A stretch of DNA of 64,000 nucleotides from NCBI RefSeq assembly GCF_014805685.1, contig NC_060890.1, positions 18,332,000 through 18,395,999 of the forward strand. The letters run 5' to 3'. This document shows, piece by piece, positions 34,773 to 49,283 of the stretch. A model generated the notes under the pieces. It had not been told where the DNA came from and searched no databases. It worked only from the letters and a program-made list of their open reading frames with translations. A program made the translations under genes and the position numbers. Source of the DNA: Silurus meridionalis (taxonomy: Eukaryota > Chordata > Actinopteri > Siluriformes > Siluridae). Within the stretch, counting starts at the first letter, position 1, and every line of letters begins with the position of its first letter.

Positions 34773-37700
34773 GGTTGTATTGCTGCATAAGACCAATAGA
34801 CTTTTACTGAAGGAACATCCAAGTTTCAGTTCTGCAGCCCGAACTCTCAAATTTAGTATAATTTCCCACAGAGGTACATAACAACTGGCAGCAGAACAAA
34901 ACCTATGCAACTACACAATCAATAACAAAGTTGAAATTGTAAATTAATTGGAATATTCAGTCCAAAATAATGTTACAAAACATCCAAGAAAAAAAAAAGG
35001 TCAGTAGAGACTTTACCGATTTGGTTTTTCATGAAAGCACATGTGCTGACTGAAACTTGAGAGTTTCACTGTCCCGGTCAGCTGCTTATCATTACTGGAA
35101 CACCGCATCTCTGAGGACTTCATACGCCATAACCAAAGGCATTCCTCTTCAGCGGTCTGTTTTACTTCAGAACACACTTTTCTGTACCTGGGAAAGATCA
35201 AGCCTTCCCCATTTTAACGAGAGTGAATTCCTGCCTGCTAAGTCACTCATTCCTAATGAATACAGACCTGCGAAAGCCGTTCAAATGAAGCATTCAGAGG
35301 AAACAACGTCCTCATTCACGTGCAATCTTCACGAATATGAAGGAACCTGTCCTACGGTTCGTTAGAGGATGTTAAACACTGAGCGCAGTGTTTAAGTGGT
35401 GCAAGTTGAAAAACAGAATTCTATATTAACCGTGGCACAGAAATTTATTTTATGCAGGTAGTCTGAATGATTGCCACGAGAAAAGGCCTTAATGGATTTC
35501 ACAAGGAGGTTCTTCTCTTACAGATCACTTTCACACTCTGCAAAATTTGTGCTGCCACGCTGTCTGCTCAGCCACTCTTCCATGGGCTTACAAATCTAGA
35601 TGTCTGCCACACCGTGTTTAAAAGCATGCCTGTTCCCCTCCCTTCACCCATACAGACTGAGGAGACATGCTATGCAAACGTTTGGAGATCTGTTTTCTTA
35701 TCGCTTGGGGGAAGGGCAGTTGTTTTGCTTTTTCCTGTGAAATTGAGCTCATCTGGTGCCGCTGTTCGCGCCACTCGCTTTCATGAGGCACTTGGGCCCG
35801 ACATTGGTGGGGAGAGGCATTTTCCATTACCTGCTTGTGCATTCCAAGGGGGACAAATGATAAAAAAGGCTTATCTTATGTAGCAAACCTTCCTTCTTGC
35901 AAAGTCTTTCCTGCTTTGAAGAGCAATACAGACATTCTGTGGCCACTAGGGTGGCCACAAAAACTAGCAGCAGCAAGTAAAAGGATGCTTAAAGTAGCCC
36001 TTTCACCTGGTCCGGATCCATAAATCGCTCACATCAAGGACGGCATTTATTTAATCATAAAGGCAGTTTTGTGAATATTACAAAAGCAACATTACAGTTT
36101 TTGTTTATTGGGTTTTACTTCCACACCAGGAGCGGTGGCTATTCAGTGGTTATATAGAGTCCTATAGTTTAATGTTCCTTCATTTGTACTTTGCAAACTT
36201 TGGGGTAGTTAGATATTAGCAATAATGATCATGTTGCATTTTAATTAATTCATTTATTAATTCATTTATTAATTCACATTTTAACTAAGTGCAGACTGGG
36301 AACACAGCACTGCAATGTTGAAGAAAACCTGACCACACTGCGAAAACCCACGGAAAACAACAACAAAACACGAGTCAGAATATCTAAGCTTCAACATACC
36401 TCTCTGCTCCTCCGTGTCACTTAGCGTTGTAGATAAATATTGGGAGTTGACTTTGGATGGCAAAATATATTCTTATAGGCAGAATAACAACTTCCAAACA
36501 ATCTAAACGTATTACATTTAAGATGGTTTCTAAATATAATCGGATTATGTAATTTTTGGGCTCAGAAACTGGTGGAAATGAGGCTTGCTAATTCGCTGGA
36601 TGTGAAAAGATGTAAAAGTCACAGGTCCATAGATTTTTTGAAGGGTGGTGCCTTTTTAGAAAGTGTTGCAAAAATACTAAGCAGTTTTAATTTTACAGCT
36701 TCAAGCAAAGGCCGTCTAATTGAAGCGGCAGGAGAGCTGTAAAAGTGCAGATTTTACACATGTTCTCAAGCCATCAACCTCCTCAACACCACATTGTCTT
36801 CAAAGACCAAACATGGTGTTTGGTTTGTTTGATCTTACGTCCAAGGGCACGGCTACACCGAAGCTCCGCCTGCCTCCACATTTTCATGCTTATGTTTAAC
36901 ACCAATGGGCATAACTGCTAACTATACGGCAGTGAGAGACTCGCATTCAGAACAACAGATTGATTTTTAAGGGAAAGCAATCTAACCCCCCCCCACCACC
37001 AATACATACATGGATATAAAATTGAGACTCATTATAACTACATGGATCACATTTCCACAGCTCAGCTGTCTGTGTGTGGTCTGAGTAACGACACAGACTC
37101 AAAGCTCCAGGGAAACTTTACGAGTGTGTGGAAAGGACTGGAAATATCTATGGCTTATGAATGCAGAAGTGGAAGGCAGCACGGCAGCATGTTTGTGCTG
37201 CAGCCACAGTAACGGTGAGGTCGGAGAAACACACTGGAAAACTTCTGAACTGCCTACAGGCGAGGACCCTGTTTTAAAGTCTGGCAGATCACACAGCCTC
37301 GTTCAGCTCCACATCCTTTGCAAACATGTGGCTGCAATTGAGTGGAACAGCCCCTCCCCCAGGTCGCCATCTCACCAGGGCCGTGTAAACATCTCTGGGC
37401 CGCACGGCTCACTAAACCGCATTTGATTGGCCCCGACTGATCCACTTCTCCAAGCCAAACCTAAACTTTCACTCGGGGGGTCAATCAAAACTAAGGCCTG
37501 CAAATCGGTGGACCTTAACGTGGTCATTCTGAGCGGAGTGGCTGTATTCTGCTTGGCACGGAGGTGCATGCGTAAACAAACATTCCTCATGTGATTGAGG
37601 GGTGGGCCATTAACGTGGAGTGGAATTGGGGTAGAGAGGGCAGATTGCATAGTGATGTGGACTCTGACGGACTAATTAAGCTTAACTAATGAGACAGGAA

Positions 37701-37931
37701 ACCTGCTGATTGCTCAGGTCGTTTTTTGCAGGGTTAGGGGTTAGAACCTGCATAGGATGGCATAGGAAGATTTTATTTAAAAAAAAGAAAAAAAAAAAAA
37801 AAAACAAGTGGAGCGTTTGGAAAGTGAGGTTTACAGACTGATGCAGATTTCTGGTTTACAATACTACACATATTAGTTTACACATTCCTCACATCTCCCA
37901 GAAAGAAAATAGAAAAATATGCCGATCCTAC

Positions 37932-38089
37932 CTGAGAAGGGAGCCAGCGCAACAAGTCATGATGTTTCAGAGAGCAAGGGCTGGCAAGATTCATGAGTGT
38001 TAAAGGACAGGACGTCCCACGTTGAGGGAATTTCCAAGCGAGTTACAAGGAGCAGCACCACCGACGTGTTCACAATCACTCAAAACGAA
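37932..38089 (-). other. bmpr1a: bmpr1a 5' noncoding exon 2
   Basis: 158 nt bounded on the minus strand by a strong acceptor (TTCTTTGCAG|TTCG) and donor (TTCTCAG|GTAGGA). It contains upstream ATGs (starts at 37994 and 37960). Position between promoter and start-codon exon matches the two-noncoding-exon layout known for human BMPR1A. Predicted from splice signals only. Confidence 0.55.
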
Positions 38090-38984
38090 CTGCAAAGAAG
38101 GTTTGGAAAAATATTGGAACAGTTTAAACAGAACTAGAACATATGTAGTGAAATTAAAATAATGGCATAATAATTACAGTAGGATGAACCAAAAAGTATG
38201 TGGTAATTCTAAAATGTAAAAAAAATGTGATAAAAATTCAATAAAAAAATAAATAAAAGAGAAACCATGTATAAAGATGGTTAGCCCAAAAAGTGATGAC
38301 ATTTGTAAAAATACACAGATAACCTTTAAGAGCCCTTGTACATTGGAAATAAAATACCAAGCACTAATAGCGAGCAAAAGGTTGCATGATCCACCTTCAG
38401 CTTTTGCTGATGTTTCTGATTTGTGCTGGAGCTCAGCCACATAGACGGGGAAACACGAGAGAGAGGTTTCGGTTTACAGAATATTGAGTTAGACGCTGTG
38501 CTCATAGTTGCACCCAGTCAATGCACAGATACACAACTTGGATCCGGACTAAAAGCTGCTTGGAGCTTCAAACGCCACTTTGTTATGGGCATTCGGTTTG
38601 GTGAGGCGTATAATTGGCTCCTCAAAACTGCAATTTACAATTTTACTGCAACATTAGTGCCTGCATTAATCCCAATCCATTTACTCATTTCTCACAAAAT
38701 CAGTCAGACACTGAAATTGAATTAGGATTTGACACTTCTGCCAGTTTTCCAAATTCCTCTGAAACTAAATTGCACATGCCCACAGGAGTTTCTTTTGCAC
38801 TTCAATGAGTAGGCCACCCAGCAGAAACCGTTCCATTTTCCAATAACACAGGTTATTTCCACACACAGTCTGAGCAGATAAACAGAAACTCTACTTCAAC
38901 ATATCATCCAAGTTTGCTTGACATGTTTGTTAAGTAAGCAGAAATACAGCAGGAATATGAGCGACAGATGAAGGAAGCACATGT

Positions 38985-39300
38985 CTAGCGTTTGAAGATG
39001 ACCTCCGCGCAGTTAATTCCGACGGGTTTAGTAAAGCCAACAGAAAAGCGCGTGGGTGTAGGAAAGGCAGCTGCGGCGAACGCGATCAAAGCTAACAATC
39101 GAGCGTATCTAATTGAAATTAAAGCCCATGAAATGAGAAGGCTAGCACGGCTTATAGGGGCACACTCTTCCGGCGACGCGGAAAAACTGGTGGGAGGCCA
39201 CCGACATCTCGTCCTGTGTGAAATACAATTTCCATTAGATTACTTCTTTAACAGAGGAAGTACAATTCTGAAAGTTACTGCTGTTAATAGGCTTCCATAG
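38985..39300. other. CpG-rich candidate conserved noncoding element
   Basis: Unusually many CpG steps for this intron (CGCG, GGCGAACGCG, GGCGACGCGG) plus paired homeodomain-type cores (CTAATTGAAATTAAAG near 39109). A 102-codon plus-strand frame is open across it but shows no protein family that I recognise. Suggested as a regulatory element inside bmpr1a. Confidence 0.3.
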
Positions 39301-42300
39301 CATAGCTCAGTAGACCTTTTGAAATCACAATTTTCTAGAACTGCAGCTCTGGCAGTGGTTCCAGCTGTAACATAAATGATAAGTTTATACGAATGAGCTC
39401 ATTCGAATACATTGCTGTTTCTATAGTAACATCTCATACATTGTGACTTGTATGGTGGATGTTCCATATAAACAAAGAAAACCATATAATCGCCGATTGG
39501 AGACGTTTCCTATAAAGTCTTTTTAAACATTTATGAAAGGAGCTTTGCTTTTGGGCTTCTCTGAAACATGACGAACTTTGTGTTTTTTAAAGAGACTCTG
39601 GTGAGAGATGCTATAACGTACATGATAACGAAAACTCATGATGTTCTACTACATCAGACTAAACTATAAACATTAAAAACAGTGAGCTGTTGTTAGTTTA
39701 CGCAGTATAAATGGTAATGCTCTGCAAATTGCTGTGGCATACAAGAAATAACACTTTGGTTCCAACTGATAGAAGAAAATAATCCTCTTCGAGGTGGTAA
39801 CACTTACTCATGCTTTATGCTGGGCCATATCACTCCACTGTTATGATTGTTTTCCTGTAACAGTGTGAGCCAGCGAATGTTATTCCTTACTAAACGGCAT
39901 GTTTCTTGGACTTGAGCGAACCTGCGTACGGTTAAACCCAAGTTCTGATGAACTACTGGTGTTCGTTTTTATTGTTATAAGTTTAAAAAAAATTCCTGAT
40001 CAGACCAACGACACAAACCACATCACAATATACAAGGTGACAATTTCATGTTATGAGACACTTTGGATGGCCAGGCTCAGATATATACATAAATGTCAGC
40101 ATCCTGTGTGGCTATAAAAAGATGAAGTTGATAAAAGGTGTTAATAATGAACCTCTTACTCTTATAAGCTTCCTTTATCTGAGTACGTTTCCTATCTCGG
40201 GTATCATAGGTGTTCATATTCACAGAGATTTTAAAATAAACCAGTAATAATAGACAAAATAGATATCATAATCAAATAGAACTAAAGGTTGACAAAGATT
40301 AAATGTAAACGCACCGGGGAGTGATGTGTTAAAGGTAAACATTATATATGAGGGGAAAAAACAGGGCTACTGTGAGAAAAAATTAGGGAAAAGTTTGCTT
40401 GTTACATGAGCAAATGTGGGTGAGAATTGACCACTCTTACTTTAAAGGGAAGACAAACAGTCAATTGTGTACTGTCTAATAACATTTTCTAATTAACATT
40501 CTACTAAATTACTGTAAAAGAACAAAATGCAGTACAAGTGCAAGAGTACCAGTACTAGTCTGGTACTTGAGTACCAGATTCACAATCCTTATAAGGGACT
40601 AGAGTAGCAAGGTGCAAACCATTTTACTCGGTCGAATGTGCTCTGTGCTGTAAGATTAAACAAAAAAAGCTTTCATTGCATTAAAGATGAGCATTTACAC
40701 AGAATCATATACACAGTTTAAAGTCTTCTAAATGGTACAAGATACTTCAAGTGATTGGAACGTACTACAATAGATGCCATCTTTACAAATCAATTGATTT
40801 TTACACCATCCTTTCGAGATGAAAAACTACATTAGAGTATGGTAGACAACCGTCCATCTGGCTTCACAGAAAGAATTCCAGACAATCAATTTTCACCGGC
40901 TTGCACTGTTTTTCCATGTTTTGCACACATTTATTGTGACACAAGTCTAAACTAAAAATACTTTACACTCACATGTTATTACTGAAGCTATGACACATTG
41001 AGAAAAGTAGTCCTGGGCATTTTTTTTAGAAAAATAAACTGAAAAACATCTGGGACTTTCAGACTTGCAGCGTCCACAGTGAGCATGTCTTGATGACTTA
41101 GCGCAAGTCCATGCTGGAACTCAAAGCAGATGTGGTTATCTCTTTTTTTTTGGGAAAGGGATAGACTAGCAGATGGACTAGGGGGTAGAAAATATGTCAT
41201 GCTGCCACCGAGTGTTGGGAGTCCGTTCTCAGATTAATACCGACACAGACACCATCAGCTGCCTTCTTGTCTCCTCACTTTTCTGATGCTTTAGCATGTC
41301 ACAGCACCATCTGCCTTTATAAGACATGTAAAAATGGGAATGCAGCCCTTTAATTACAATCACTATACAAATCATCTATGAATATCTGGAGTCCCAAAAA
41401 CCAAAAGTGCAAACGTTGGACATGCCAACATTTTTCCCTGACACTGTTGGCTCTGGTGAGTTTGTTGGCAATCCTGAGCAACATCTGGATTTTTTTTGTA
41501 AAGCTGCCTTGTGACAATGTTCTATTGTTAAACAACTGCACAAGGGAAATTGATTTGAACAGACTGACAATTCTGTCCATGTTGTGAAACCCTACTATTG
41601 ATCAAGAACTTTAGCCATTTCTATAAGTGGTATAAATGCAGTATAGTGAAGCCTATATATAATAATAATAATAAAAAATAAAATAAAAAAAAGCATAGAG
41701 AGCTCGAGAGTTCAAATTTGTGCTTTGAATTGTAAAAATCAACAGGCACTTCAACTTTCATAAGAGGGTTCATAAGGAAACAACAAAGACCACCTTTAAG
41801 CCATATAGGTAGAGCGCATCTAAAAATATCAATCGGACACTAACCTCCTGTATTAGGCTAATGTAGATTAGACTTGGGTATGTAGAGTTGGGGTCCAAGC
41901 ACAGCTCAGAATGTGAGTGTGTGCACTTTTACATACTCCTGCTCTCACATAACCAGCAAATTCCTTTGTGCTGATAAAATAAAAGTTTGTGACTGAAATG
42001 TCCTCTAGTGTTAAACCCTACATGCACATATTCTGATAAAAATGCAGCATGAAAGCTGAAGAATTAGCTTGCTGTGCGATAGTTGATAGCCCCCATGCCA
42101 ATAGAATGACCATTAAAAACACTTAGGTGAGGGGAAAAAAAGGCAGGTATAGGAAATCAAATACCCCGGACTAAACCATTGCATTAACCATGCAATTGAG
42201 GCAATGACAAAGTAACACTGTGTAAGTCTAGTCTAGTCTAACTATTCTGGGAATAATCTAAAGACAACCCGTGAAAACAAAACAATGCTATTGAGTTTAA

Positions 42301-44863
42301 CAGCCCTCCTTTCTTTCTCATTTTCCTTTTTTCTTTTTACCTTCTCTTCTTACCTCAGAGCTTCTGAAAAGAGGTGTTCTTTGGTTGCCAGACCCACACA
42401 AGTCATTTGTAGACTCAGTGCTCATTAAGATCTGCCGATAACATTCAGTGAGAAAAAAAGTCGCCGAGCCAGGAAGTGCATGCCTGGCTCAGCAGTAAAA
42501 AGGGAAGTAAACAGGTAGGCTATTGCTGTGATGAGCGATAAGATCGCTCCAGACAATGTTTCCGCCTACATTCATTGCAGTTACCGTAGCCCTTCTTTGG
42601 CTTTTCAAAACCAAGTCTTGTGTCAGCCAAGGGCCGGGTACAAAGGAAAATCTCTGCAAGCGAATGGTGGACATGCACGCACACACACAAACACACATAC
42701 AGCTACATCTTACAAATGGCAATACATTCCTAAGTGGTTAATTGTAAGCAAGTAAAGAAAATAGCATAAACAAGACTACTGAAAGATTATACACAGCTCT
42801 GTTTAAGTGAAACGAGAATATTGCTTTCTCCTGTCCTTCAGCTCATAGCACATAGATTGAGGCAGTAATCTGACTCTTGTGCTTGCCTCCAAAATCCCCA
42901 ACCCCCAAAGCAGCATTACACTCTTCCTGGTGAAAGCTTGAGGGGTCAAAAACACAGCCTAGGCTGTAAAAAATGAGGTAAACGGGAAACTTTTTCCTCA
43001 GGAATTCAGTCAGAAGAAAATAGGTTCGAGCAAATTCATGCAAAATCTTATCATGCAATTCGCATACACTTACAAAGGTGTTAAGAGTACCGAGTTTGAA
43101 CTGTATAAGCTTTCTTGAGGGCAAATCACATGTATCTGAAACACACTGGGACCCTATCAGCAGTGCGATCTTCCCACAAGTTTCCTAGTTATAGCAGCCC
43201 CACCACCACATTAAGTGCTATTAGAACAAAGCAGCTATTTTCATGGGAGAAAACAGTTTCACATCACACAGTGAATGAAACTGTTAGAGGAGGGAAAAAA
43301 AAACAGCACGGAAGATTTTTGTACTCAAAATCTAGAGCAAACAAAAGATTAGCTTTCTAAGTCATCTAAATCAGTGGCTTTCAAAACGAGAGGGCATGAG
43401 GCATAGAGAGGAGATTCCTTTTTTTCCATCCCACACACAATCCTTATAAAAGATGGATTTATGAATGAGCTCTTGGGAGTTATTATCTAGTTTACCTCCA
43501 ATAAATATCCTGAAGATTATTGTACGCATTTGAATACCAAGCCTAATATGTGAATAGTGCATTAAATAAACCTCTGGTGATTTCGTTTTTTTTGCTCTGG
43601 CAAAAATAAATAAATAAATAAAATAAAAAAACAGGTAAGAGCAGGTATAGAGGCTGCATAAAGTGTAAGTGAACTCTTGATGAAAATCAAAACCCCAGTA
43701 AACTGATGGGGAGGTAAAGGAGGGGAAATTCACACAATTACCCCGGGATAGATGCTTTCGGTTTACACACTATGACGTCCCCGATGATAGTGATTTGGAG
43801 GGCAGACAGCTTGACAAATTCTTAACCGTACACTCACAGTGGTGATAAAATCTTAAAAAAAAAAAAAAGAAAAAAGAAAAAAACCCAACAGGGAGGTGAG
43901 AGTTAAAGTCACAGTTCAAATACGATATGATAGACACATATGCATGCCTATAGAAACAGATACAATCTTTACCCACGAAAAACACATATTACACATCTGT
44001 ATCATGCATTCCATCAGACACTGTTGAGAATCTGCATATTAAACACACTACGACAAAATTAGGCTCAATATTTATTACAGCTACAAAGCTTACAACTTAT
44101 CCTGATTAACTAAAGCACGACTTCCACAACTAAGAAGCTTAAAATGCCCAGTGTTTACTCGCAAGTCTATTTATATTCGCTGCACCGAGACAGGCAGAAT
44201 AAACCACAGGCACTAAAATATCGGCCCAGTTGTGTTCCTGAAGACTGGCACTAAAAGAGAAGCGAGGAGAAAAAAAGAAGAAGAAAAAAAAAGATTTTCT
44301 TAGCAAAGCTAGGATGCAAGCACAGCCCACTTCAAGCTTCTAATTTTCCCCTCAGTGTTTTTCTGCTTTTTCCTTGAGCACGAGAAGTCCAAACTGCCCA
44401 CTCTAACTGTCCGTGGATTTCTCGAGAACTTTATCTCGAATACTATTTATATACAGAAGTCCACTGGTAATAAGTCAGGTCACTTTTTCATGGCTGGAAG
44501 GACAACATTGCACAGATTTACTGAAAAGTAAAAAAAAGGCCTTGAAGCAGACCAATTTACTTTCCAAGCAGCGTGCGTACAAACACACCAGGCTGACTAC
44601 AATGTCCTGGGGGCCATGGTGGTACACTCAGAGACTTAATGATGCAGTCCTCTAGAAGGTTCTCATCATGATTTGGTAGACAGACGTCCAGATGATGTCA
44701 ATATCTGATACTTATTGATCCGAATGGCTCCACTGAACATGTCAAGCTTTGCTTTTGGAAAATAGAAGCCATACATATACTCTAAAACACACATTTTAAA
44801 CAAAGCAAAGCAGTGTATAGTAGGCCTAGGCCCAAGTTTTCTACAAGTAGTGTGGAGCCTAGT

Positions 44864-44890
44864 CACACACACACACACACACACACACAC
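44864..44890. repeat. (CA)n microsatellite
   Basis: About 13 CA units. Confidence 0.93.
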
Positions 44891-45409
44891 GCCTGCAAGG
44901 TACATTTCCACGTTGCAGGTTAGAACTTGTAACAGATGCATCAAAAACACTCTTAATATAATAACAATTAATAGAGTAAACACGAAAAAAAGCTTAAAAA
45001 TTGGTTTGTGCGGAGAACCAAAAGGAACTGTTACTTTTAATACGTGAGAGTTCAAAAATATTTACACATAAAAGGAACAGAAAAAAGACTGTAGCAATGA
45101 AGGCAGGGCTACGTGCCAATCCGCATACTCGCTTACTACATAGTGTAAATAGAACCCGGCACTCTGCCTTCACCTATCCCTAAATAGGGCACAAATCTAT
45201 TTAGAACGCTAGTAGTCTAGTACAATGCAGAGCGCATCGGCTTTATGTGCATTTCACCAACACGCAGAATTAAACCCCGACAGGCGCCATTTAAAGCAAT
45301 AACACAAGTATTAACCATGTACATTTTATACCTATTTAGTATGTATACTATTTATTACAAAATAACCAAATATAATGTTTTCCCCTGGACAAAACCAATA
45401 CCCACTCAC

Positions 45410-45640
45410 CTCTATTTAATGTAAATTCACATCAATATGTAATACATCCACAGCAAACAGGTACAGGATGGCTGTATGTTGGTAGTGTGAAGGTATATAT
45501 ATTTTTAAAAAGTCGTATAAATGTCCCGGAATAAGAGTTAAAGGCGGGTTTATCCGGTTAGTGTGGGGGGTGAAGGCGAGCCCCGGAGTCTCCAGCGTTG
45601 TTTTTATGTTAGTAGTAACCGGAGTCGTAGACATTCCGCT
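45410..45640 (-). other. bmpr1a: bmpr1a 5' noncoding exon 1 (start approximate)
   Basis: On the minus strand the exon ends at a strong donor AATAGAG|GTGAGT (45410/45409). It arises from a GC- and CpG-rich stretch near 45.58-45.68 kb, the only such island near the 5' end. Transcription start is not defined by the sequence. Confidence 0.45.
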
Positions 45641-45700
45641 CGCGCAGCTCGGCGCTGGGCGAATCCTCCAATCAGTGCGCAGCAGACAGGCTTGTGGAAA
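45600..45700 (-). promoter_or_regulatory. bmpr1a: probable bmpr1a CpG-type promoter
   Basis: GC-rich, CpG-containing (CGCTCGCGCAGCTCGGCGCTG) with an inverted CCAAT box (CCAAT on plus at 45668-45672). No TATA box seen. The location just upstream of the predicted first exon supports the call. Confidence 0.4.
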
Positions 45701-46189
45701 GCCAAAGGCGTCACAAACGCCTTAAAAAATCCCGTAGCGCACATGTGAGTTACAAAGTGAGAACTTTATTTAAAACTAGTGCTGCCTGCGCCATCTCGTG
45801 GACTCCCTGCTAAGATCATTAGTATTTCTTTCTAAACCCCAACTCTTCAGAACTCCCCAAACACCAGGAAGAATAGTAACCTTTTAAAATTACAGACAGA
45901 AAGAAAAAAATCTAAAAATACAGGATTCTATTTCCATTTTATTGACTTTCGCACATTTTTAAAACAGGACCAATGCCAATTTCCCTCACTCGTTTCAGTC
46001 GCAGTTTTGTTATATGCATCGATAAATTAAGCCCTCACTATATTATTGTGAGTTACGGTAATCATAGATAATATAGAATAACCATTCTGTAATATGAGAG
46101 TTGAGCTACATTTGCATTATATATGCAATAATTACATTTATAATTAAATCATATAATATTATGTATAATTATATCGTAGTGGAGAAATT

Positions 46190-46297
46190 GTCTTGGTTCA
46201 TGATGCTAAAAAGGTTGTGAAACATAAAACACAGCTGCTTTGAGACAATGTCTGTTGTGAAAAGCGCTATAGAAATAAACTTGACTTGACTTGTGGG
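46190..46297 (+). mobile_element. dispersed fish repeat tail (LINE-like)
   Basis: Ends GCGCTATAGAAATAAACTTG followed by ACTTG tandem units, as in a widespread fish repeat tail. A related reverse-oriented copy starts at 60362. Confidence 0.5.
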
Positions 46298-47871
46298 CTG
46301 CTGATCTACTATAACAAAACAGTGATTCTGTTTGATTGTTTGCTTCTTATATGTTGTGGTTTTTTTCGAAAGAAATGTGTTCCATCAATTGCAGTAGACT
46401 AGGCAGTAAAGTCAAGGCACTGGACAGCCAGCCAAAATGACACATTTATGATTCCTAATGAGGTTAAATTATTACATTCCCTATCATTTGATTAACCTGT
46501 ATTATTTGAGTGTCAGTACTTAGGCTCCCCATGTGACAAGGGTTTTCACTAGCAACAAACCTAAATATGTTTTATACAGATATGTGAAGTGCAACCTAGA
46601 CTATGGAAGATGATTGCATGCAAATAAAGGCCTGCATACAGTATATTGGTGATATTCACACAAATGAGGTGAGGCAGAATGCTTGGCTTTTGCTCTGAAC
46701 TTTGCAAATTTGACAGTAAAAATTATAATAGAAAAATTGCATTTATAACACAGATCAGAGAGAAAAAGTTGGTTTAAAAAAAAAATCACATTTGATTTGA
46801 CTTTTTCATTACATTTATCGGAATAAAGCAGGTGAGGCATTGCCTCATTACTGCCTTACCTGCATCTTCCGACGGCACATCTCTGGTAGGCCTAATGCCA
46901 AAATGACAGATCTGACAATTGCTAACATTCATTAATCAGGAAGTTTATTAACTACCCCCACACAGTTTAGTAGAGTGCTATAATTCTAACTGTAATTGCA
47001 TTATATTTTTCGCAGAAAAATTTGCAAACAAGGCTACAAACAAGTCTGCCTACAGTTTCACTCCTGCATTTCTGTAGTAGTTTGCATTTGGTTAAATACT
47101 TTGTACAAAAGTGAGTGTGTTACATCCAGAAGAAATGGACATGAGGTTGGATGTCAGCCTGACAGCAGTAATATTATACTGAACTAAATCGAACCCTATA
47201 GAGTCTTGGTGGGTGAGTGCTCGGGTGCTGTGTTATGCTGACTCATTCTGTTCTGTGAGCTCTAGTTGCATTACCGGCCGTACAGCACGTTCACTAATGA
47301 TGACCGCCTCCCTCGCTTCATTTACAACTTTATTAAATTGCTCTACATATTTTAATAAATAACATCACATCACAGAGAGTCAGTGCTTCATCCTGCTGTG
47401 CTGACGTTCATTATACTTTTTCGGCCTCTATATTATAACGTGTGCTAGAGGCAGAGCTACAGTCCACTTCCCCAGGTAGACTCCCCTGCTGACGTCAATC
47501 AGTGCCTAATTGATTCAATAACGGTAAAAGCGTAGACTGAGTTGGAACTAAAACTAACACCTACTTCATGTTAAAAATGAGCTTTTCAATTATAGCTAAC
47601 GCAGTTCAACTTTATACTGAAATATTAAAAGGTAAGTCATATTGTTTGCTGTTTGTTTGAATAGGATCTGCAGTTGAAAAAATGATGAATTCTGTCTGGC
47701 GTCTAAACTGATCACGTAATTTAGATACCGCTTATTGGGGTTTAAATGAGACAACTTGGCTAGTTAGATTTCAGTCTTACACTTGGAACTTCAAACTATA
47801 AAAAATGGCTTAATAATGAATGCATGAATAAATGAATGCATATTATAAACAAACAAAAAAATAAACTAATG

Positions 47872-47872
<1 letters not shown>

Positions 47873-47935
<63 letters not shown>
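47873..47935. repeat. (TATC)n microsatellite
   Basis: About 15 pure tetranucleotide units. Confidence 0.95.
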
Positions 47936-47937
<2 letters not shown>

Positions 47938-47963
47938 GCACATTTTAGCCTGTATATACAAAA

Positions 47964-48087
<124 letters not shown>

Positions 48088-48798
48088 CCTGTCAGGACAC
48101 CACAACTGCAGTCTACAGATTATGCGTGGAGTACTGCTACCTTTACTGTGCTTGAGTTGACAGACTAAAACCTGCTAATCAAATTTAGATTAAATTAATC
48201 AGTTTTGTTTAAAAACTTGTCCGTTCATTTAACAATTACTTACATTTATCTCATTTACACAAATCAGCAGATGAGTGAGTGAGAGTACTGCAGCTTGGTC
48301 TGTGTTGGGATTTAAATCATAACCTTGCAAGCTGCATTTGCAAACACTCATGAAAAAAAAAAAATGGAGATTTTTGTACAATGGGGTTTCGATATCAAAA
48401 AATGTGTTTCATGTTTAAGGGTGATATAGAAATGCAATTTTTTGGTTCACTTCAATTTCTTTCTCTCTTTCTTTCTTTCTTTCTTTACTTTTTATTTAGG
48501 AATTTTCACAATTTGTTTCTTTTTTAAGTGTGGTCTCAGACTTTGTTAGCACTTATACATCAAATGAGCAATTTAAAATCTTTTAATTGCATTGTTTTAA
48601 AAGCATTTTTGGTTTTCTTAGATGTGCTTCTTTCTTCTTTTTTTTTGTTTGTTTTTAACACAATACTGCATACGATATGTTCCACTGGCATTTTAAAGTT
48701 TAAATAAGACAATGCTTCCAGTGACACAGTGGTACATGGGCAAATCTGAAATAATACAGTAAACACTTGTTTTGTTGGTTTGGATAAAAGAATAATGT

Positions 48799-48804
48799 TT
48801 TATT
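48799..48804 (-). terminator. ldb3: candidate polyadenylation signal of ldb3
   Basis: TTTATT on plus, AATAAA on the gene strand, about 385 bases after the stop of the short-isoform exon. Confidence 0.4.
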
Positions 48805-49186
48805 CACATTTATAACAGTACATTTGATTAATATCTTCGCAGGATATCCGGCGGTGCAATGCATTGTATACGCGTATTTAAGTTCCTCTAAGATTTTGTC
48901 TTTGTACATAGGTAATTCATTTTAATTTAGAATCAACAGCCAGCAGAAAAATAAAGTAAAGTAATATATTATCTTATTGGCAGGAAGACACACGAAACAC
49001 ATGACACATGACCACATAGCAGTAAAGGGAGCACTATATCTTAAATATGAATCTACTGCATTAACTCACAAAGCCATCACTACAATACTCTTCACTTTTA
49101 CCATCTTTTTTTCTCTTTCATCTTGTCTTCTACCTCCTTGTTGTCGCTTTCCTTTGTATTTCCTGTCCCTTTGCTTAAGGAAGCTT

Positions 49187-49283
49187 TTACTCTTGGACAT
49201 TCAGGATCTGTGCAGAAAGGCCATGGTGCCAGTTTTTCAGTTTGGCAAATCGTGGGCCTTTTACCTCTGATTCAAACTTCTCC
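49187..49283 (-). CDS. ldb3: ldb3 exon 8, short-isoform terminal exon
   Basis: 97 nt coding, acceptor TTTCCAG|GGAG. Encodes [20 protein letters not shown] and [11 protein letters not shown] then TAA (49187-49189); matches human ERFETERNSPRFAKLRNWHH. Confidence 0.93.

Larger units (their letters stand above)
38090..45409 (-). other. bmpr1a: bmpr1a 5' intron A
   Basis: 7.3 kb noncoding. Contains a CpG-rich block (about 38985-39240), a CA repeat (44864-44890) and A-rich tracts (43855-43885). Nothing coding recognised on either strand. Confidence 0.55.

Noticed and set aside
35467..35883. 138-codon plus-strand open frame in a bmpr1a 5' intron
   Set aside because: No recognisable domain; opposite strand to the host gene and without supporting signals. 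Could at most be a conserved noncoding stretch.
38992..39300. 102-codon plus-strand open frame as a protein gene
   Set aside because: No recognisable domain, no promoter or splice context; better explained as CpG-rich noncoding sequence.
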